This document shows, piece by piece, positions 26,378 through 36,074 of a stretch of DNA of 64,000 bases; position 1 is the first letter of the stretch, and every line of letters starts with the position of its first letter. Under the pieces are notes generated by a model that saw only the letters and a list, made by a program, of their open reading frames with translations, was not told where the DNA came from and made no database searches. Origin of the DNA: Spartobacteria bacterium (GTDB taxonomy: Bacteria > Verrucomicrobiota > Verrucomicrobiia > Chthoniobacterales > UBA10450); assembly GCA_003134765.1 (NCBI GenBank), contig PLCM01000029.1, positions 176,023 to 240,022 of the forward strand, given 5' to 3'. Made by a program: the position numbers and the translations under genes.

Positions 26378-27595
26378 CTACTCGAAACGCAGGCCTTCGA
26401 TCGGGTTCAACTGCGACGCTTTCCGCGCGGGATAATAGCCAAAGAAAACCCCAACCCCGGCGGAGAAGAGCGCTGCGATGAGCATGATGTTGAAGGATAG
26501 CTGCATTTCCCAATGGAGCGTAGTTCGCAACAGGAACGAACTCGCGATCCCTGCGGCGACTCCCAGGATTCCTCCGATCAGACTCATCACGATCGCTTCA
26601 CTCAGGAACTGCATTTGAATATCTCGCTCGGTTGCACCGATGGCGAGTCGAACCCCGATCTCGCGGGTGCGCTCTGTAACTGAAACCATCATGATGTTCA
26701 TAATCCCGATCCCGCCCACCAGGAGTGACAAGGATGCTGCGCTCCCAAGCAGGAGAGTGAACACGTTCGCGGCCGCCAATTGCGCGCGAATGATTTCTTC
26801 CGGCGTGCGAATATTGAAATCATCTTCTTCCCCGGGCCTGAGGTGATGCCGCTCCCGCACGAGCGCGACGATGCGTTTGGCCGCTTCAGGAATGTCTTCT
26901 CGGCGCGCCGCGGAAAAATAAATGTCATCCAGCCATTCCTGCCCGGTAATTCTTTTCTGCGCGGTGGTGATCGGCATAACGAGAAAGTCGTCCTGATCCT
27001 GGCCTGTCGTCGAAAACCCCCTGGCTTGAAGCACGCCCAGGACCTTGAAGGGAACGCCCTGGACACGGATCACTTCGCCGATTGGATTTGCGGTCCCAAA
27101 AAGGTTGGAGGCGATGGTTTCTCCGATAACGCAAACGGTCGAAGCCTGTTCCACATCGTCTTCAATGAAAGGGGAGCCAAGCGCGATTCTCCATTTTCTA
27201 ATTTCGAAATAGTCCGGGCTCACTCCCCGAAACTGCGTTCCCCAGTTCGAGCTGCCGTAAATAACCTGAATGTGCCCGTCCACATTGGGCGAAGCGCTCT
27301 TGATTCCTGGCACCTGGTCAAGGACTGCGCGGCAGTCACCGAGCGTAAGGGTCTTGCTTCCCCGACTTCCGACGCGCACGCCATTTCGGGCGCGGCTGCC
27401 CGCCTCGAGCCAGACAAGATTATCGCCGACATTGTGGAGCTGGTCTTCCACGCGGCTCGATCCCGCCTCGCCGACGCCGACGACACAGATGAAGGAACCG
27501 ACTCCCGCAATAATGCCGAGCATGGTCAGGACGCTCCGAACTTTGTTCCGCAACAACGCCTTGAAGGCCTCCCGCATAATCGTGTCAAAAAACAT
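26378..27595 (-). CDS. MacB-type ABC transporter permease (second copy)
   Basis: Start ATG at 27595, 26 bases after the previous gene; the longer frame to 27757 overlaps that gene. 405 residues: an N-terminal membrane helix with LLRNKVRSVLTMLGIIAGVG, a large periplasmic MacB_PCD domain, and three C-terminal helices of an FtsX core (VGGIGIMNIMMVSVTERTREIG, then ATERDIQMQFLSEA). It is a paralogue of the preceding permease. Together with the ATPase and the MacA-like adaptor it should form a tripartite exporter of macrolides, peptides or lipids. It is the last gene of the operon. Confidence 0.9.
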   Translation of the reverse strand: MFFDTIMREAFKALLRNKVRSVLTMLGIIAGVGSFICVVGVGEAGSSRVEDQLHNVGDNLVWLEAGSRARNGVRVGSRGSKTLTLGDCRAVLDQVPGIKSASPNVDGHIQVIYGSSNWGTQFRGVSPDYFEIRKWRIALGSPFIEDDVEQASTVCVIGETIASNLFGTANPIGEVIRVQGVPFKVLGVLQARGFSTTGQDQDDFLVMPITTAQKRITGQEWLDDIYFSAARREDIPEAAKRIVALVRERHHLRPGEEDDFNIRTPEEIIRAQLAAANVFTLLLGSAASLSLLVGGIGIMNIMMVSVTERTREIGVRLAIGATERDIQMQFLSEAIVMSLIGGILGVAAGIASSFLLRTTLHWEMQLSFNIMLIAALFSAGVGVFFGYYPARKASQLNPIEGLRFE

Positions 27596-27621
27596 TTCGA
27601 ATCTCGTTAGGCCGAATTTTC

Positions 27622-28842
27622 CTATTCGTAGCGAAGCGCCTCGATGGGATCCAGCCGCGCTGCTTTCTGCGCCGGATAATAACCGAAAAAGACTCCTATC
27701 GCGACGGAGACCAGGGCAGCGATCAGGATGGCGGTGGCGGAGACAGCGACAGGCCATCCCGCCGTCGACGAAATGATAAACGAGGTGCCGACACCGACGA
27801 AAATGCCAATCACACCGCCTAGCAGGCTAATGGCAATGGCCTCGAGGAGGAACTGCCGCTGCACGTCGCCTTCAGTGGCGCCGATTGCGATCCGAATGCC
27901 GATCTCTCTCGTTCGCTCCGTGACCGAGACCAGCATGATGTTCATGATGCCAAGCCCGCCGACGAAGAGGGAGACTCCTCCGATCGAACCCAGAAGAACA
28001 GTCATGACCTTGCTCGCTTCCGAAGCGACGTCCGCGATGTCGGCCAGATTTCGCACGGCGAAATCATCGGCCTGGCCAGAGCGAATCCGGTGTCGATCGC
28101 GCAAAAGAGCCTGGATCTGTTGTTGCGCGACATAGCTGGATGAACGCGAGTTGGCCGAGACCATCGCGAAGCGCAACCACGGCTGCCCCGTCATCTTTTT
28201 TTGCACCGTCGTCAGTGGGGCGATGATGGTGTCGTCCTGGTCTTCACTGAGCGCGGCCGATTGTCCTTTCGCGACCAAAACGCCAACCACCAGAAATGGC
28301 AGGGTCCCGATGCGGATCTTTTTGCCGACGGCTTCGGTGGACGGAAAAAGGTTTTTGCGAACGGTCTCTCCGATCACGGCGACGTTCGCGGCATTTGTGA
28401 CATCGTCCCGGGTGAAACTGGTCCCACTCGTGAAAGGCCAGGTCCGGATGTCGAAGTAATCCGGCGTCGTTCCAACCACGCGAGTCCCCCAATTGTCACC
28501 TTCATAGACGATCTGGGCCGAGGTTTGCGTTCCGGGCGCCGCTGCGACGACGGCCGGGCATTCCCGCAGGATCGCCGTCACATCCGATTCCAACAGTGTT
28601 TTCGTGCTTCCATTACCTATTCGCAGTCCGCCGCCGGTGGCAGAACCGGAGCTGATAAAAAGCATGTTGGCTCCCAGGGTCGCGATTTGTTTCTGCACCG
28701 TCTGATCCGCGCCCTGGCCAATCCCGATCATCGCTATCACCGCGCCGACTCCGATAATGATGCCGAGCATCGTGAGGATCGATCGCATCTTGTTTCGGAG
28801 CAGCGCTCGGAGCGCGATTTGGAGCGTGGAAAGAAAGTCCAT
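27622..28842 (-). CDS. MacB-type ABC transporter permease (first copy)
   Basis: 406 residues with the same plan: ALLRNKMRSILTMLGIIIGVG near the N-terminus, a periplasmic domain, and an FtsX C-terminal core (VGGLGIMNIMLVSVTERTREIG). In the classical MacB the ATPase and permease are fused; here the ATPase is a separate gene six bases upstream. The two permeases could form a heterodimer. Substrate unknown. Confidence 0.92.
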   Translation of the reverse strand: MDFLSTLQIALRALLRNKMRSILTMLGIIIGVGAVIAMIGIGQGADQTVQKQIATLGANMLFISSGSATGGGLRIGNGSTKTLLESDVTAILRECPAVVAAAPGTQTSAQIVYEGDNWGTRVVGTTPDYFDIRTWPFTSGTSFTRDDVTNAANVAVIGETVRKNLFPSTEAVGKKIRIGTLPFLVVGVLVAKGQSAALSEDQDDTIIAPLTTVQKKMTGQPWLRFAMVSANSRSSSYVAQQQIQALLRDRHRIRSGQADDFAVRNLADIADVASEASKVMTVLLGSIGGVSLFVGGLGIMNIMLVSVTERTREIGIRIAIGATEGDVQRQFLLEAIAISLLGGVIGIFVGVGTSFIISSTAGWPVAVSATAILIAALVSVAIGVFFGYYPAQKAARLDPIEALRYE

Positions 28843-28848
28843 CGTTCC

Positions 28849-29655
28849 CTAGTCCTCCAGCGTCGGCATCGTCTTGATCAATTCCGCCGCGACCGATCGC
28901 CGGGAAATAATTTCATCGCGGCGAATGGTTCCGTCGCGGAAAACGATGCTGCGCCTGGCGAAATTCGCGATGTCGGTTTCGTGAGTCACCAGAATAATCG
29001 TGAGGCCCTTGTCGTTGAGTTTCTGGAAAATCTCCATGACTTCCACGGAAGTCCTACTATCCAGGTTTCCCGTTGGTTCGTCGGCCAGGAGGATGGAGGG
29101 ACGATTGACGAGCGCCCGGGCGATCGCCACCCGCTGTTGCTGACCGCCGGAAAGTTGCGAAGGGAAATGGTCAGTTCGGTCCGCCAGTCCAACTATCCGG
29201 AGTGATTCCAAGGCGCGCGCGCGCCGTTCTTCTCTATCGAGGCGCGCATAAAGGGTGGGTAGCTCCGTGTTCTCGAGTGCGGTGGTGCGAGAGAGAAGGT
29301 TGAAGCCCTGAAAGACGAAACCGATCTTCCGGTTCCGGATCGCGGCCAATTGCGTTTTGTCCAGCCCGGCGACATCGATGCCTTCGAGCAGATAACGGCC
29401 GGCACTAGGTTTGTCGAGGCACCCCAGAATATTCATGAAGGTCGACTTCCCGCTCCCGCTCGCGCCCATGATCGCGACAAATTCTCCGCGACGGATTTCC
29501 AGGTTCACGCCGCGCAACGCATGAACCTTGTTGTCGCCCATCTGGTAATATTTGTGGAGCTCTTCCACCTGGAGAACGCTCTCGGCTGAATTGTGGTCCG
29601 CGACCGAAGAATCGGGAGTTTCCACGGTTGCTTCTCTCACTTGCGCAATGGCCAA
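28849..29655 (-). CDS. MacB/LolD-type ABC transporter ATP-binding protein
   Basis: 268 residues. Walker [20 protein letters not shown]-loop [22 protein letters not shown], signature [15 protein letters not shown], Walker [17 protein letters not shown] and H-loop LVTHETDIA are all intact. The first 30 residues are an extra acidic tail. It is three bases after the adaptor gene and six before the permease, so adaptor, ATPase and two permeases form one operon on the minus strand. It energises MacAB-like export. Confidence 0.93.
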   Translation of the reverse strand: MAIAQVREATVETPDSSVADHNSAESVLQVEELHKYYQMGDNKVHALRGVNLEIRRGEFVAIMGASGSGKSTFMNILGCLDKPSAGRYLLEGIDVAGLDKTQLAAIRNRKIGFVFQGFNLLSRTTALENTELPTLYARLDREERRARALESLRIVGLADRTDHFPSQLSGGQQQRVAIARALVNRPSILLADEPTGNLDSRTSVEVMEIFQKLNDKGLTIILVTHETDIANFARRSIVFRDGTIRRDEIISRRSVAAELIKTMPTLED

Positions 29656-29658
29656 ACC

Positions 29659-30975
29659 TTACGGCCGCCGCGGGCCGCCGGGGCCAGGAGATTTGTCGGA
29701 ACGACCCTGCGCTACCCCGGTAACGAGCGCGTCGCCCGGCTTTACGCTGCCATTCAAAGTCTGAAGCAATTCCGTGTTCGTATGATCGGTGATGCCCGTC
29801 TTGATGCGGACCGGTTCGAGCGTTTTTCGGGAGACCAGCTTCCAAACGATCTTAGCTTCGTTTTTCGGGCCGGAAGCAGGCTTCGCCGACGCCTTGGAGC
29901 CATCTGCTGTTTTCTCCCCGTCGCCCTCTTCGGGAATGCCGAATTTCTGGTAGAGCGCCCGGAGTTCGCTGGCCGGCAGATCGGGTTTGAAACGCAGAGC
30001 CGCGTTAGGCACTTTGACCACCTTCGTCACCGTCGCCACGGGAATGCTGACATACGCCGTCATCCCCGGAAAGAGTTTCAGCTCCGGGTTATCGAATTCA
30101 ATGATGGTATCGTACGTCACCACGTTCTGAACGACCGTGGAATTCATCCGCACCTGCGACACCGTGCCGGTGAAAGATTCTCGCGGATAGGCATCGACTT
30201 TGAACGTGACCTTCTGATCGCGTTTCATTCCGCCCACGTCGGACTCATCGGTCTTTGCATACACCTGCATCTTGGTCAGGTCCTGGGCGATGGTGAATAA
30301 GGTCGGCGCCTGCAAAGATGCCGCGACCGTCTGGCCGACATCTACCGTCCGCGCCACTACCGTCCCATCGATCGGAGCGCGGATCGTCGTGTAATCAAGA
30401 TTCGTTTGCGCCACCTGGACGGCGGCGCGCTTTTGCTCCACCTGCGCGCGCGCCTGCTGCTCCTGCGCCTGAGCGGCGGCTACTTGGGCATCGGCGCTTT
30501 CGGCATTGGCCTTGGCCAGCTCGAACGCCTGCTGGCTCACCGCGCCGCTTTTCGTCAGGCCAATATTGCGTTCGTAATCGGCTTTCATTTGCGCCTGAGC
30601 GGCTTTTGCCTTGGCCGTATTCGCGGCCGAGACGGCCACGTTCGCCTCGGCGTTCTCGAGGTCTGCCTTGGCTTGCGCGTAAGCCCCTTGGAAAAGTGCC
30701 GGCTCGATCTGGGCGATCACCTGGCCCTTGGTGACGTGGGAATTAAAATCGGCGTGCAACTCCGAAATAACCCCCGACACCTGCGATCCCACCTGGACGG
30801 TGGTGACCGCGTTGATCGTTCCAGTGGCATCGACCACCTGAAAAATGTCGCCCTGTTCCACCGGGGAAGTCGAATAAGAGACGCTATCGCTGCCGCCCGC
30901 TCTGAAGAACAGGAAGAGCGCGGCTCCGATGAAAAGGGCTGCGACGATTAAGAGATTTCGTTTCGTTATTTTCAA
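29659..30975 (-). CDS. macA: MacA-like periplasmic adaptor (HlyD family)
   Basis: 438 residues starting MKITKRNLLIVAALFIGAAL, a single N-terminal membrane helix. Then come a barrel-sandwich/lipoyl part (VDATGTINAVTTVQVGSQVSG), a long alpha-hairpin rich in Ala/Gln/Lys (about 90-190) and the beta-barrel domain (TTIRAPIDGTVVARTVDVGQT marks the return strand). This adaptor links the inner-membrane transporter to an outer-membrane channel of the TolC type. No TolC gene is in the window. It is the first gene of the operon. Confidence 0.93.
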   Translation of the reverse strand: MKITKRNLLIVAALFIGAALFLFFRAGGSDSVSYSTSPVEQGDIFQVVDATGTINAVTTVQVGSQVSGVISELHADFNSHVTKGQVIAQIEPALFQGAYAQAKADLENAEANVAVSAANTAKAKAAQAQMKADYERNIGLTKSGAVSQQAFELAKANAESADAQVAAAQAQEQQARAQVEQKRAAVQVAQTNLDYTTIRAPIDGTVVARTVDVGQTVAASLQAPTLFTIAQDLTKMQVYAKTDESDVGGMKRDQKVTFKVDAYPRESFTGTVSQVRMNSTVVQNVVTYDTIIEFDNPELKLFPGMTAYVSIPVATVTKVVKVPNAALRFKPDLPASELRALYQKFGIPEEGDGEKTADGSKASAKPASGPKNEAKIVWKLVSRKTLEPVRIKTGITDHTNTELLQTLNGSVKPGDALVTGVAQGRSDKSPGPGGPRRP

Positions 30976-31467
30976 TCGGACATCGATTCCCGCCAGCGAC
31001 GGAAGCTTCTATCCCACGGGAAGCCATCGCCTGCAATTTTTCAGCCCTTTGGGCAAAAGGATATCGTCCATCGACCGACGGCACCTCCCGCTCGGAACCA
31101 GGCGAATAGGCGCTGCGGTGAACCGCGGTGTTCAGGTTCACGGTGAAGTTTCCATTTCCGCTCGGGAAGAAATCTTGTGCTGTCGGAAAGATATTGATCT
31201 TTACCGGGGTGACGGTGTCGCCGGCCGGAAAAGCCACCGTCGTGTCGGTGCAGGCATATTCCAGATTGGGCGCGCCCCAAATGAGGGAAGGGGTCGGCAT
31301 TTCGTCAAGATTTGCGTATAATGTCAACGATTTCTTCACATATTTCTTCATCCAGAGGCAAGAGCCTGCGGGTCAGGGGAGAACGACTGAACGAAGGGGA
31401 AGTTCGTTCTCGCCAGAAATTCGATGCGACCTTGACAGCTGTCTATGCCGCGGGAAACACTCGCGCC
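30976..31467. other. Gene-less stretch upstream of the exporter operon, with a possible Calx-beta relic
   Basis: No credible gene fills these 490 bases between two divergent transcription units. On the minus strand the frame around 31100-31300 contains ATTDTTVAF-like text (TDTTVAFPAGDTVTPVKINI, later GNGNFTVNLNTA), which resembles a strand pair of a Calx-beta repeat. It lacks a signal peptide and most of the domain, so it is at best a fragment. The promoters of both the exporter operon and the small secreted protein gene must lie here; I cannot place them. Confidence 0.4.
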
Positions 31468-31698
31468 ATGAAAACAATCAAGACGGCGTCTGTTTCAATT
31501 CTCGTTTTAATGGCGATGTCATTTACATCAGCCTTTGCCAACCAGCCCCATATGCAGGCGGCTCTCGCGCATTTGCGCGAAGCCCGTGCCTCCCTGCAAA
31601 GAGCGATTCCGAACAAGGGCGGTCATCGGGAGCGTGCGATCGACTTGGTAAACCGCGCGATTGCGGAGGTCGAAGCGGGCGAAAGATACGCACGATAG
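31468..31698 (+). CDS. Small secreted helical protein
   Basis: A 76-residue protein from the ATG at 31468, with a signal peptide (KTASVSILVLMAMSFTSAFA). The mature part of about 50 residues has the pattern MQAALAHLREARASLQRA, NKGGHRERAIDLVNRAIAEVE, two amphipathic helices. I have seen this short two-helix pattern as hypothetical periplasmic proteins in many Gram-negatives, but I know no function. It is alone between non-coding spacers. Confidence 0.8.
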   Translation: MKTIKTASVSILVLMAMSFTSAFANQPHMQAALAHLREARASLQRAIPNKGGHRERAIDLVNRAIAEVEAGERYAR

Positions 31699-31918
31699 GC
31701 GCTTCGAACGGCGCCCGATCCAGCCGGTCCGGAGACTATTGGGCGCTGGCCGATAGTCATCAAATAATAGCGCGGTAGGGAACTACCTCTGGGCCTTCTG
31801 TCGTCCAGCGCGGTGCCCGCATTGCGGGTCGGTCCGTGAGTTTTTGGGAGAGCCTTTCAACCCGAGCCTCCATAAATCGCTCGCTAACGTTTCCGACCCG
31901 AATTAGAAACGGCGGAAC

Positions 31919-32890
31919 ATGGCGGTGCAAAAGGTTTCAGTCGTCACGGGCGGGGCGGGTTTTTTGGGATCGCATCTCACGGATCGGCTGCTGGCGGAAG
32001 GGCATCGCGTCATCGCCATCGACAATCTGATCACGGGAAACCCGAAGAACATTGCGCACCTGGGCGGCAACGAGAATTACCGGTTCATCAAGCACAACGT
32101 CTCGAGCTATATTCTCGTCGAGGAAGCGGTCGATTATGTTTTTCATTTCGCGTCGCCGGCCAGCCCCATCGATTACCTCGAACTTCCGATCCCGACGCTG
32201 AAGGTCGGCGCCCTCGGCACCCATAACACGCTCGGGCTCGCGAAGGCGAAGAAGGCCACGTTCGTCCTCGCCTCCACCTCGGAATGCTACGGCGATCCGC
32301 TCGTTCATCCGCAGACGGAAGATTACTGGGGAAATGTGAACCCGATCGGCCCGCGCGGCGTGTACGACGAAGCGAAACGATTCGCCGAGGCAATGACGAT
32401 GGCCTATCACCGCTATCACGGGATCGACACCAAGATCGTCCGCATCTTCAACACCTACGGGCCGCGGATGCGATTGCGCGACGGGCGGGTGGTGCCCGCG
32501 TTCATTGGCCAGGCGTTGAGTGGCACGCCGTTGACCATTTTCGGCGATGGCTCGCAGACGCGCTCGTTCTGTTATGTGTCGGACCTGATCGACGGAATTT
32601 TCCGGCTTGCGATGAGCGATTTTCACGAGCCGGTGAACATCGGTAATCCGCGGGAGATGACGATCAAACAATTCGCCGAAGAGATTATCCGGATCACCGG
32701 AACGAAATTGCAGATCGAACATAAACCGTTGCCGGTGGACGACCCGAAAGTGCGGCAGCCGGATATCACCCGGGCGCGGAAAGTTCTGGGCTGGGAGCCG
32801 CGGGTTGAGTTCGATGAGGGAATCGCGAAAACGATCGAGTATTTCAAAGGCTGCCTGGAACGCGGGGAATTAGGCGAACGAATCCAGTAA
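31919..32890 (+). CDS. NAD-dependent epimerase/dehydratase, UDP-glucuronate decarboxylase-like
   Basis: 323 residues, an extended short-chain dehydrogenase. It has the NAD-binding motif [20 protein letters not shown], the YxxxK catalytic pair in [12 protein letters not shown], and [20 protein letters not shown] with STSECYGDP. These match UXS, which converts UDP-glucuronate to UDP-xylose for surface polysaccharides. The ATG at 31919 places the Rossmann motif at the expected place. dTDP-glucose dehydratase-like activity is a weaker alternative. No sugar operon is adjacent. Confidence 0.9.
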   Translation: MAVQKVSVVTGGAGFLGSHLTDRLLAEGHRVIAIDNLITGNPKNIAHLGGNENYRFIKHNVSSYILVEEAVDYVFHFASPASPIDYLELPIPTLKVGALGTHNTLGLAKAKKATFVLASTSECYGDPLVHPQTEDYWGNVNPIGPRGVYDEAKRFAEAMTMAYHRYHGIDTKIVRIFNTYGPRMRLRDGRVVPAFIGQALSGTPLTIFGDGSQTRSFCYVSDLIDGIFRLAMSDFHEPVNIGNPREMTIKQFAEEIIRITGTKLQIEHKPLPVDDPKVRQPDITRARKVLGWEPRVEFDEGIAKTIEYFKGCLERGELGERIQ

Positions 32891-32898
32891 GAATTCCA

Positions 32899-32984
32899 GG
32901 TAGGGACGCCGCGCTGCGGCGTCCGCTGAATTGGGGTTGACGTATTAAACAACACCTCGGACGCCGCAGCGCGGCGTCCCTACC
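32899..32984. repeat. Nested inverted repeat, GGTAGGGACG type
   Basis: Two perfect 26-base inverse complements (32899-32924 and 32959-32984) start GGTAGGGACG and end CGTCCCTACC, with tops CCGCGCTGCGG. The 34-base loop has no further structure. The terminal GGGACG is shared with the copies at 4827, 35070, 42857 and 43532. Confidence 0.9.
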
Positions 32985-33288
32985 ATGGTTTCCTCCTCCC
33001 GATGGCTTCAGACCTTCGTCACTCCAAACTCACAGCTTGATTTGGTCGTTGGGATTTGAAATTTCGCTGGGATTTGGATCCTGGGATTTGGACCTTCCTT
33101 TACTTGAGGTTTGGGATTTGGAGCATCCGTCCAATGGCCGCTGAGCCGCCGAAGCGGAAATCCCAAAACCGAAGCTCCAAATCCCAATGACAAAAAGATG
33201 GGGTTTTGCGCCGCGAACTTTTAGATTTGGAGTTTGAAGTTTACTTAGAATTTTGGTTTTGGTTTTTTGGATTTTGAATAACTGAGTC
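32985..33288. repeat. Low-complexity spacer with TGGGATTTGG words upstream of the pilus locus
   Basis: This roughly 300-base stretch has no gene. From about 33040 it is made of degenerate repeats of GGGATTTGG and later TTTTGGTTTTTGGATTTTG, on both sides of a GC-rich hairpin-like part. Its base composition is far more T/G-biased than the genes around it. It immediately precedes the ATG of the pilus operon, so the operon promoter must lie in or next to it. Confidence 0.7.
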
Positions 33289-35040
33289 ATGCCTGTCGCC
33301 ACCCGCATTCTCAGCCTCAATCTCGGCTCGCACGCCGTCGGCCTGGCTGAATTCCAGACCCAATCGAACGGCGGACTCGTCCTGAACGGTTACTGCCTGC
33401 GCGAAATTCCGGCTGATCCGTCGAATGAGGGTGCGCGCAATGCGAAAATCGCCGCGGCCTTGCGCGAGATGCTGGCCGAATTGGGAATCAAAGGCGGCGC
33501 CGTCAATTACGCGATCGCCGCGCAGTCGGTTTTCGCGCGGTTTGTGAAACTGCCTGCGGTGGAGGAGGAAAAAATCGAGCGCATCATTGCATTCGAGGCG
33601 CAGCAGAATGTGCCGTTCCCGATCGATGAAGTCGTGTGGGACTACCAACTCGTCGGCGGCGGCGCGGACGAACAAATTCAGGTCGTGCTGGTCGCGATCA
33701 AGGAGGACCTGCTCGAGAGCGTGAACGCCTCGGTCGAAAGCGCCGGATTGCGGACCTCGATCGTCTGCGTCGCGACGATGGCGCTCTACAACGCCTTTCG
33801 TTACAACTACAGCGATCTCGGCGGCTGTTCGCTCCTGGTTGATATCGGCGCGCGCACCACCAACCTCCTTTTCATCGAGCCGGGCAAAATTTTTTCTCGG
33901 AGCGTCGCGATTGGCGGCGCCTCCGTTTCGTCCGCGATCGCGAAAGAATTTGGCGAACCAATGGCGTCGGCGGAGTTCCGGAAAAAGCGCGACGGTTTCG
34001 TCAGCCTGGGCGGCGCCTACGCAGAACCGGCTGATCCGGAAGTTGCGCGGGTTTCAAAAATTGTCCGCGGCACGATGACACGGCTCCACGCCGAGATGAT
34101 GCGCTCGATCAGCCATTATCGCGCGCAGCAGCAGGGCAATGCACCCGACCGTCTGTATTTGTGCGGCGGAAGCACGAGCACGCCCTACATGCGGGAATTC
34201 TTCCAGGAAAAACTCCAGGTGCCGGTCGAATTCTTTAATCCGCTGCGAAACGTCGCCGTCTCGGAAGCAGTCGATGCCACCGAGGTCGCGCGCGCCGCCC
34301 ATCTTCTGGGCGAATTGACCGGCCTCGCGCTGCGTGGCGCGACCACCTGCCCGATGGAGTTGAATCTGCGGCCACAAAGCGTGGTGCGCCGGCAGGAGAT
34401 GGAACGGCGCCGTCCGTATTTTGTGCTCGCGGCTGCTTGCTTCGTGGTCGGGCTGCTGGCCTGGGGCGCTTATTTTTGGCGGGCCGCGCAGGTGCAAGAT
34501 CGCGCGACGGAGCGTCTCCAGGACAAGGTCGGTAAGATGCAAGGGATCGAAAAGGAAATGAGCCAGGTCCGGAAAGAGACGACCGCGTTGGATAATCAAT
34601 CAGTTCCGCTCGTTGCGGCGATCGGTGAGCGCAGTTTTTGGCCGCTCCTCCTCGAAGATCTCAACACCCGTTTGCCGAAGGAAGACATCTGGATCACGGA
34701 ACTGGTCCCGACCTCGGGCGGGAAACCGCTCGGCGCGCCGGATTCGCGCACCGTTCTTGCCGGGACAACGCCAACTCCCGTCCCGTCCCTTCCGCGTCCC
34801 GGCGCCACGCCGGCCGTGCCGGCGATCGACGGTCTGCTCGTGCGCGGGCTGTATCTTTTTAATCCGAAACAACAGGAAGTGGTCGTTGATTATTTTCGGA
34901 ACCTAGTTGGGTCGCCCTGGCTCGCGATCGATCCGAACAATCAGGCGAAAGTGATAAAGCCCACCACGCCGAACAACACGGATTGGGCTTTCCCCTACGA
35001 GCTGCGCCTTGATCTGAAAAAGCCAATCCCGCTTCCATGA
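33289..35040 (+). CDS. Amuc_1101-like PilM-PilN fusion protein of a type IV pilus-like complex
   Basis: 583 residues. The first 360 are PilM-like (actin/FtsA fold): ILSLNLGSHAVGLAEF, FVKLPAVEEEKIERIIAFEA, VPFPIDEVVWDYQLV, LLVDIGARTTNLLFIE. From about 362 the chain continues as PilN: CPMELNLRPQSVVRRQEMERR, one membrane helix (about 384-404), a coiled coil, and a periplasmic part. In Pseudomonas these are separate genes. The fusion and the order of following genes match the Akkermansia muciniphila Amuc_1101 locus. It would link the cytoplasmic motor ring to the periplasmic alignment complex. Confidence 0.88.
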   Translation: MPVATRILSLNLGSHAVGLAEFQTQSNGGLVLNGYCLREIPADPSNEGARNAKIAAALREMLAELGIKGGAVNYAIAAQSVFARFVKLPAVEEEKIERIIAFEAQQNVPFPIDEVVWDYQLVGGGADEQIQVVLVAIKEDLLESVNASVESAGLRTSIVCVATMALYNAFRYNYSDLGGCSLLVDIGARTTNLLFIEPGKIFSRSVAIGGASVSSAIAKEFGEPMASAEFRKKRDGFVSLGGAYAEPADPEVARVSKIVRGTMTRLHAEMMRSISHYRAQQQGNAPDRLYLCGGSTSTPYMREFFQEKLQVPVEFFNPLRNVAVSEAVDATEVARAAHLLGELTGLALRGATTCPMELNLRPQSVVRRQEMERRRPYFVLAAACFVVGLLAWGAYFWRAAQVQDRATERLQDKVGKMQGIEKEMSQVRKETTALDNQSVPLVAAIGERSFWPLLLEDLNTRLPKEDIWITELVPTSGGKPLGAPDSRTVLAGTTPTPVPSLPRPGATPAVPAIDGLLVRGLYLFNPKQQEVVVDYFRNLVGSPWLAIDPNNQAKVIKPTTPNNTDWAFPYELRLDLKKPIPLP

Positions 35041-35069
35041 ATTGGTCTGCCAAATCTAGCGACCGCCGC

Positions 35070-35128
35070 GGAGGGACGCCCTCCGTGGCGTTCCATTATT
35101 TTAGGGACGGGACAGAGCCCGTCCCTCC
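35070..35128. repeat. Inverted repeat, GGAGGGACG family
   Basis: The element starts GGAGGGACGCC and ends CCGTCCCTCC. It holds two adjacent hairpins with different tops (GCCCTCCGTGGC and GGGACAGAGCCC). The right hairpin is almost identical to the left hairpin of the copy at 42857-42938 read on the other strand. It lies just before the start of the Amuc_1100-like gene, where it could attenuate expression between operon genes. Confidence 0.8.
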
Positions 35129-35137
35129 AAGTTTCGT

Positions 35138-36064
35138 ATGAACTGGTTTCGGGAGAATCGGTTCCTCGGCACGTTCCTGATTGCGTTCGGTGTCTGCCTG
35201 CTCGGCGCCGGCTGGTTCCTCTTCAGCGCCAAGGCGGATTCGGACGAGGCGTCCGCGCGCTTCCTCAACGCTTCGACGGAACTGAACCGACTCGACCGGC
35301 TCGCGCCGTATCCGAGCGCGGAGAACCTGCGCAAAATGAAGGCGCACGCCGAAGATTATTCGAGCGCGCTCGCAAAGCTGAAAGAGGAATTGAAGGTCCG
35401 GGTGACGCCGGCCGCGCCGATGGCGCCGAACGAATTCCAGTCGCACCTGCGCGTGGCAATGAATGCGGTGGCCGACAAGGCGCGGGCGAACAAGGTAAAG
35501 TTGCCGGACAAGTTTTATCTCGGTTTCGACGAGTTTGCCTCGGCCCTGCCTAACGAGTCGGCCGCGCCGCTACTCGGTCAGGAGCTGGTCCAGATCGAAT
35601 GGCTGGTGAACAGTTTGCTGGAGGCGCATGTAAACGCACTGAGTGCTTTCCATCGAACGCCCTTGCCGGAGGAGCATGGAGCGACGGCGCTCCCCACCGT
35701 TACCCCGGCGCCCGGGACAAATCCGGCCGGGGCGATTCCGGCGGCTGCGAAATTGTTCGAACGAAACGTGGTGGAATTTACGTTTTTTTCCACGCCCGGG
35801 GCGGCTCGCAAAGTCATCAACCAAATCGCTGGAGCGAACCAGCACTTTTGCATTATCCGGCTGCTGCATGTGCGGAATGAGAAAGAGAAGGGACCTCCGC
35901 GCGAGAGTGCGGAATCAGCAACGCCCGCGCCCGCGGTTCCTTCGCCGGTCCCGGCAGTGTCTCCCGGCGCCAAACCTGCGCCCGGGGCCGCGCTGAATTT
36001 TATTGTCGGCAACGAGAAGATCGATACCACGGCCAAGATCGAGATCGTGAGGTTCACGTTTTGA
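35138..36064 (+). CDS. Amuc_1100-like pilus-associated protein
   Basis: 308 residues with one N-terminal membrane helix (FLGTFLIAFGVCLLGAG) followed by a periplasmic region. The layout and several blocks parallel Akkermansia Amuc_1100 (about 317 residues): NW near the start, PSxENL, AFQ/EFQ-x-L, LGF, LVNxL, and a late F-x-(V/I)-(N/I)-x-(I/L)-x-(I/V)-RNE followed by a Pro/Ala linker and a final hydrophobic strand (AKIEIVRF). Its place between the PilM/N gene and the Amuc_1099-like gene is the same. Structurally it corresponds to PilO. This is my recognition from memory, not a database search. Confidence 0.8.
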   Translation: MNWFRENRFLGTFLIAFGVCLLGAGWFLFSAKADSDEASARFLNASTELNRLDRLAPYPSAENLRKMKAHAEDYSSALAKLKEELKVRVTPAAPMAPNEFQSHLRVAMNAVADKARANKVKLPDKFYLGFDEFASALPNESAAPLLGQELVQIEWLVNSLLEAHVNALSAFHRTPLPEEHGATALPTVTPAPGTNPAGAIPAAAKLFERNVVEFTFFSTPGAARKVINQIAGANQHFCIIRLLHVRNEKEKGPPRESAESATPAPAVPSPVPAVSPGAKPAPGAALNFIVGNEKIDTTAKIEIVRFTF

Positions 36065-36074
36065 AAGCGATTCT

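Noticed and set aside
31128..31778. Plus-strand frame of 216 residues over the exporter promoter region
   Set aside because: It is incompatible with the well-supported small secreted protein gene in another frame (31468-31698), and has no motif or signal peptide.
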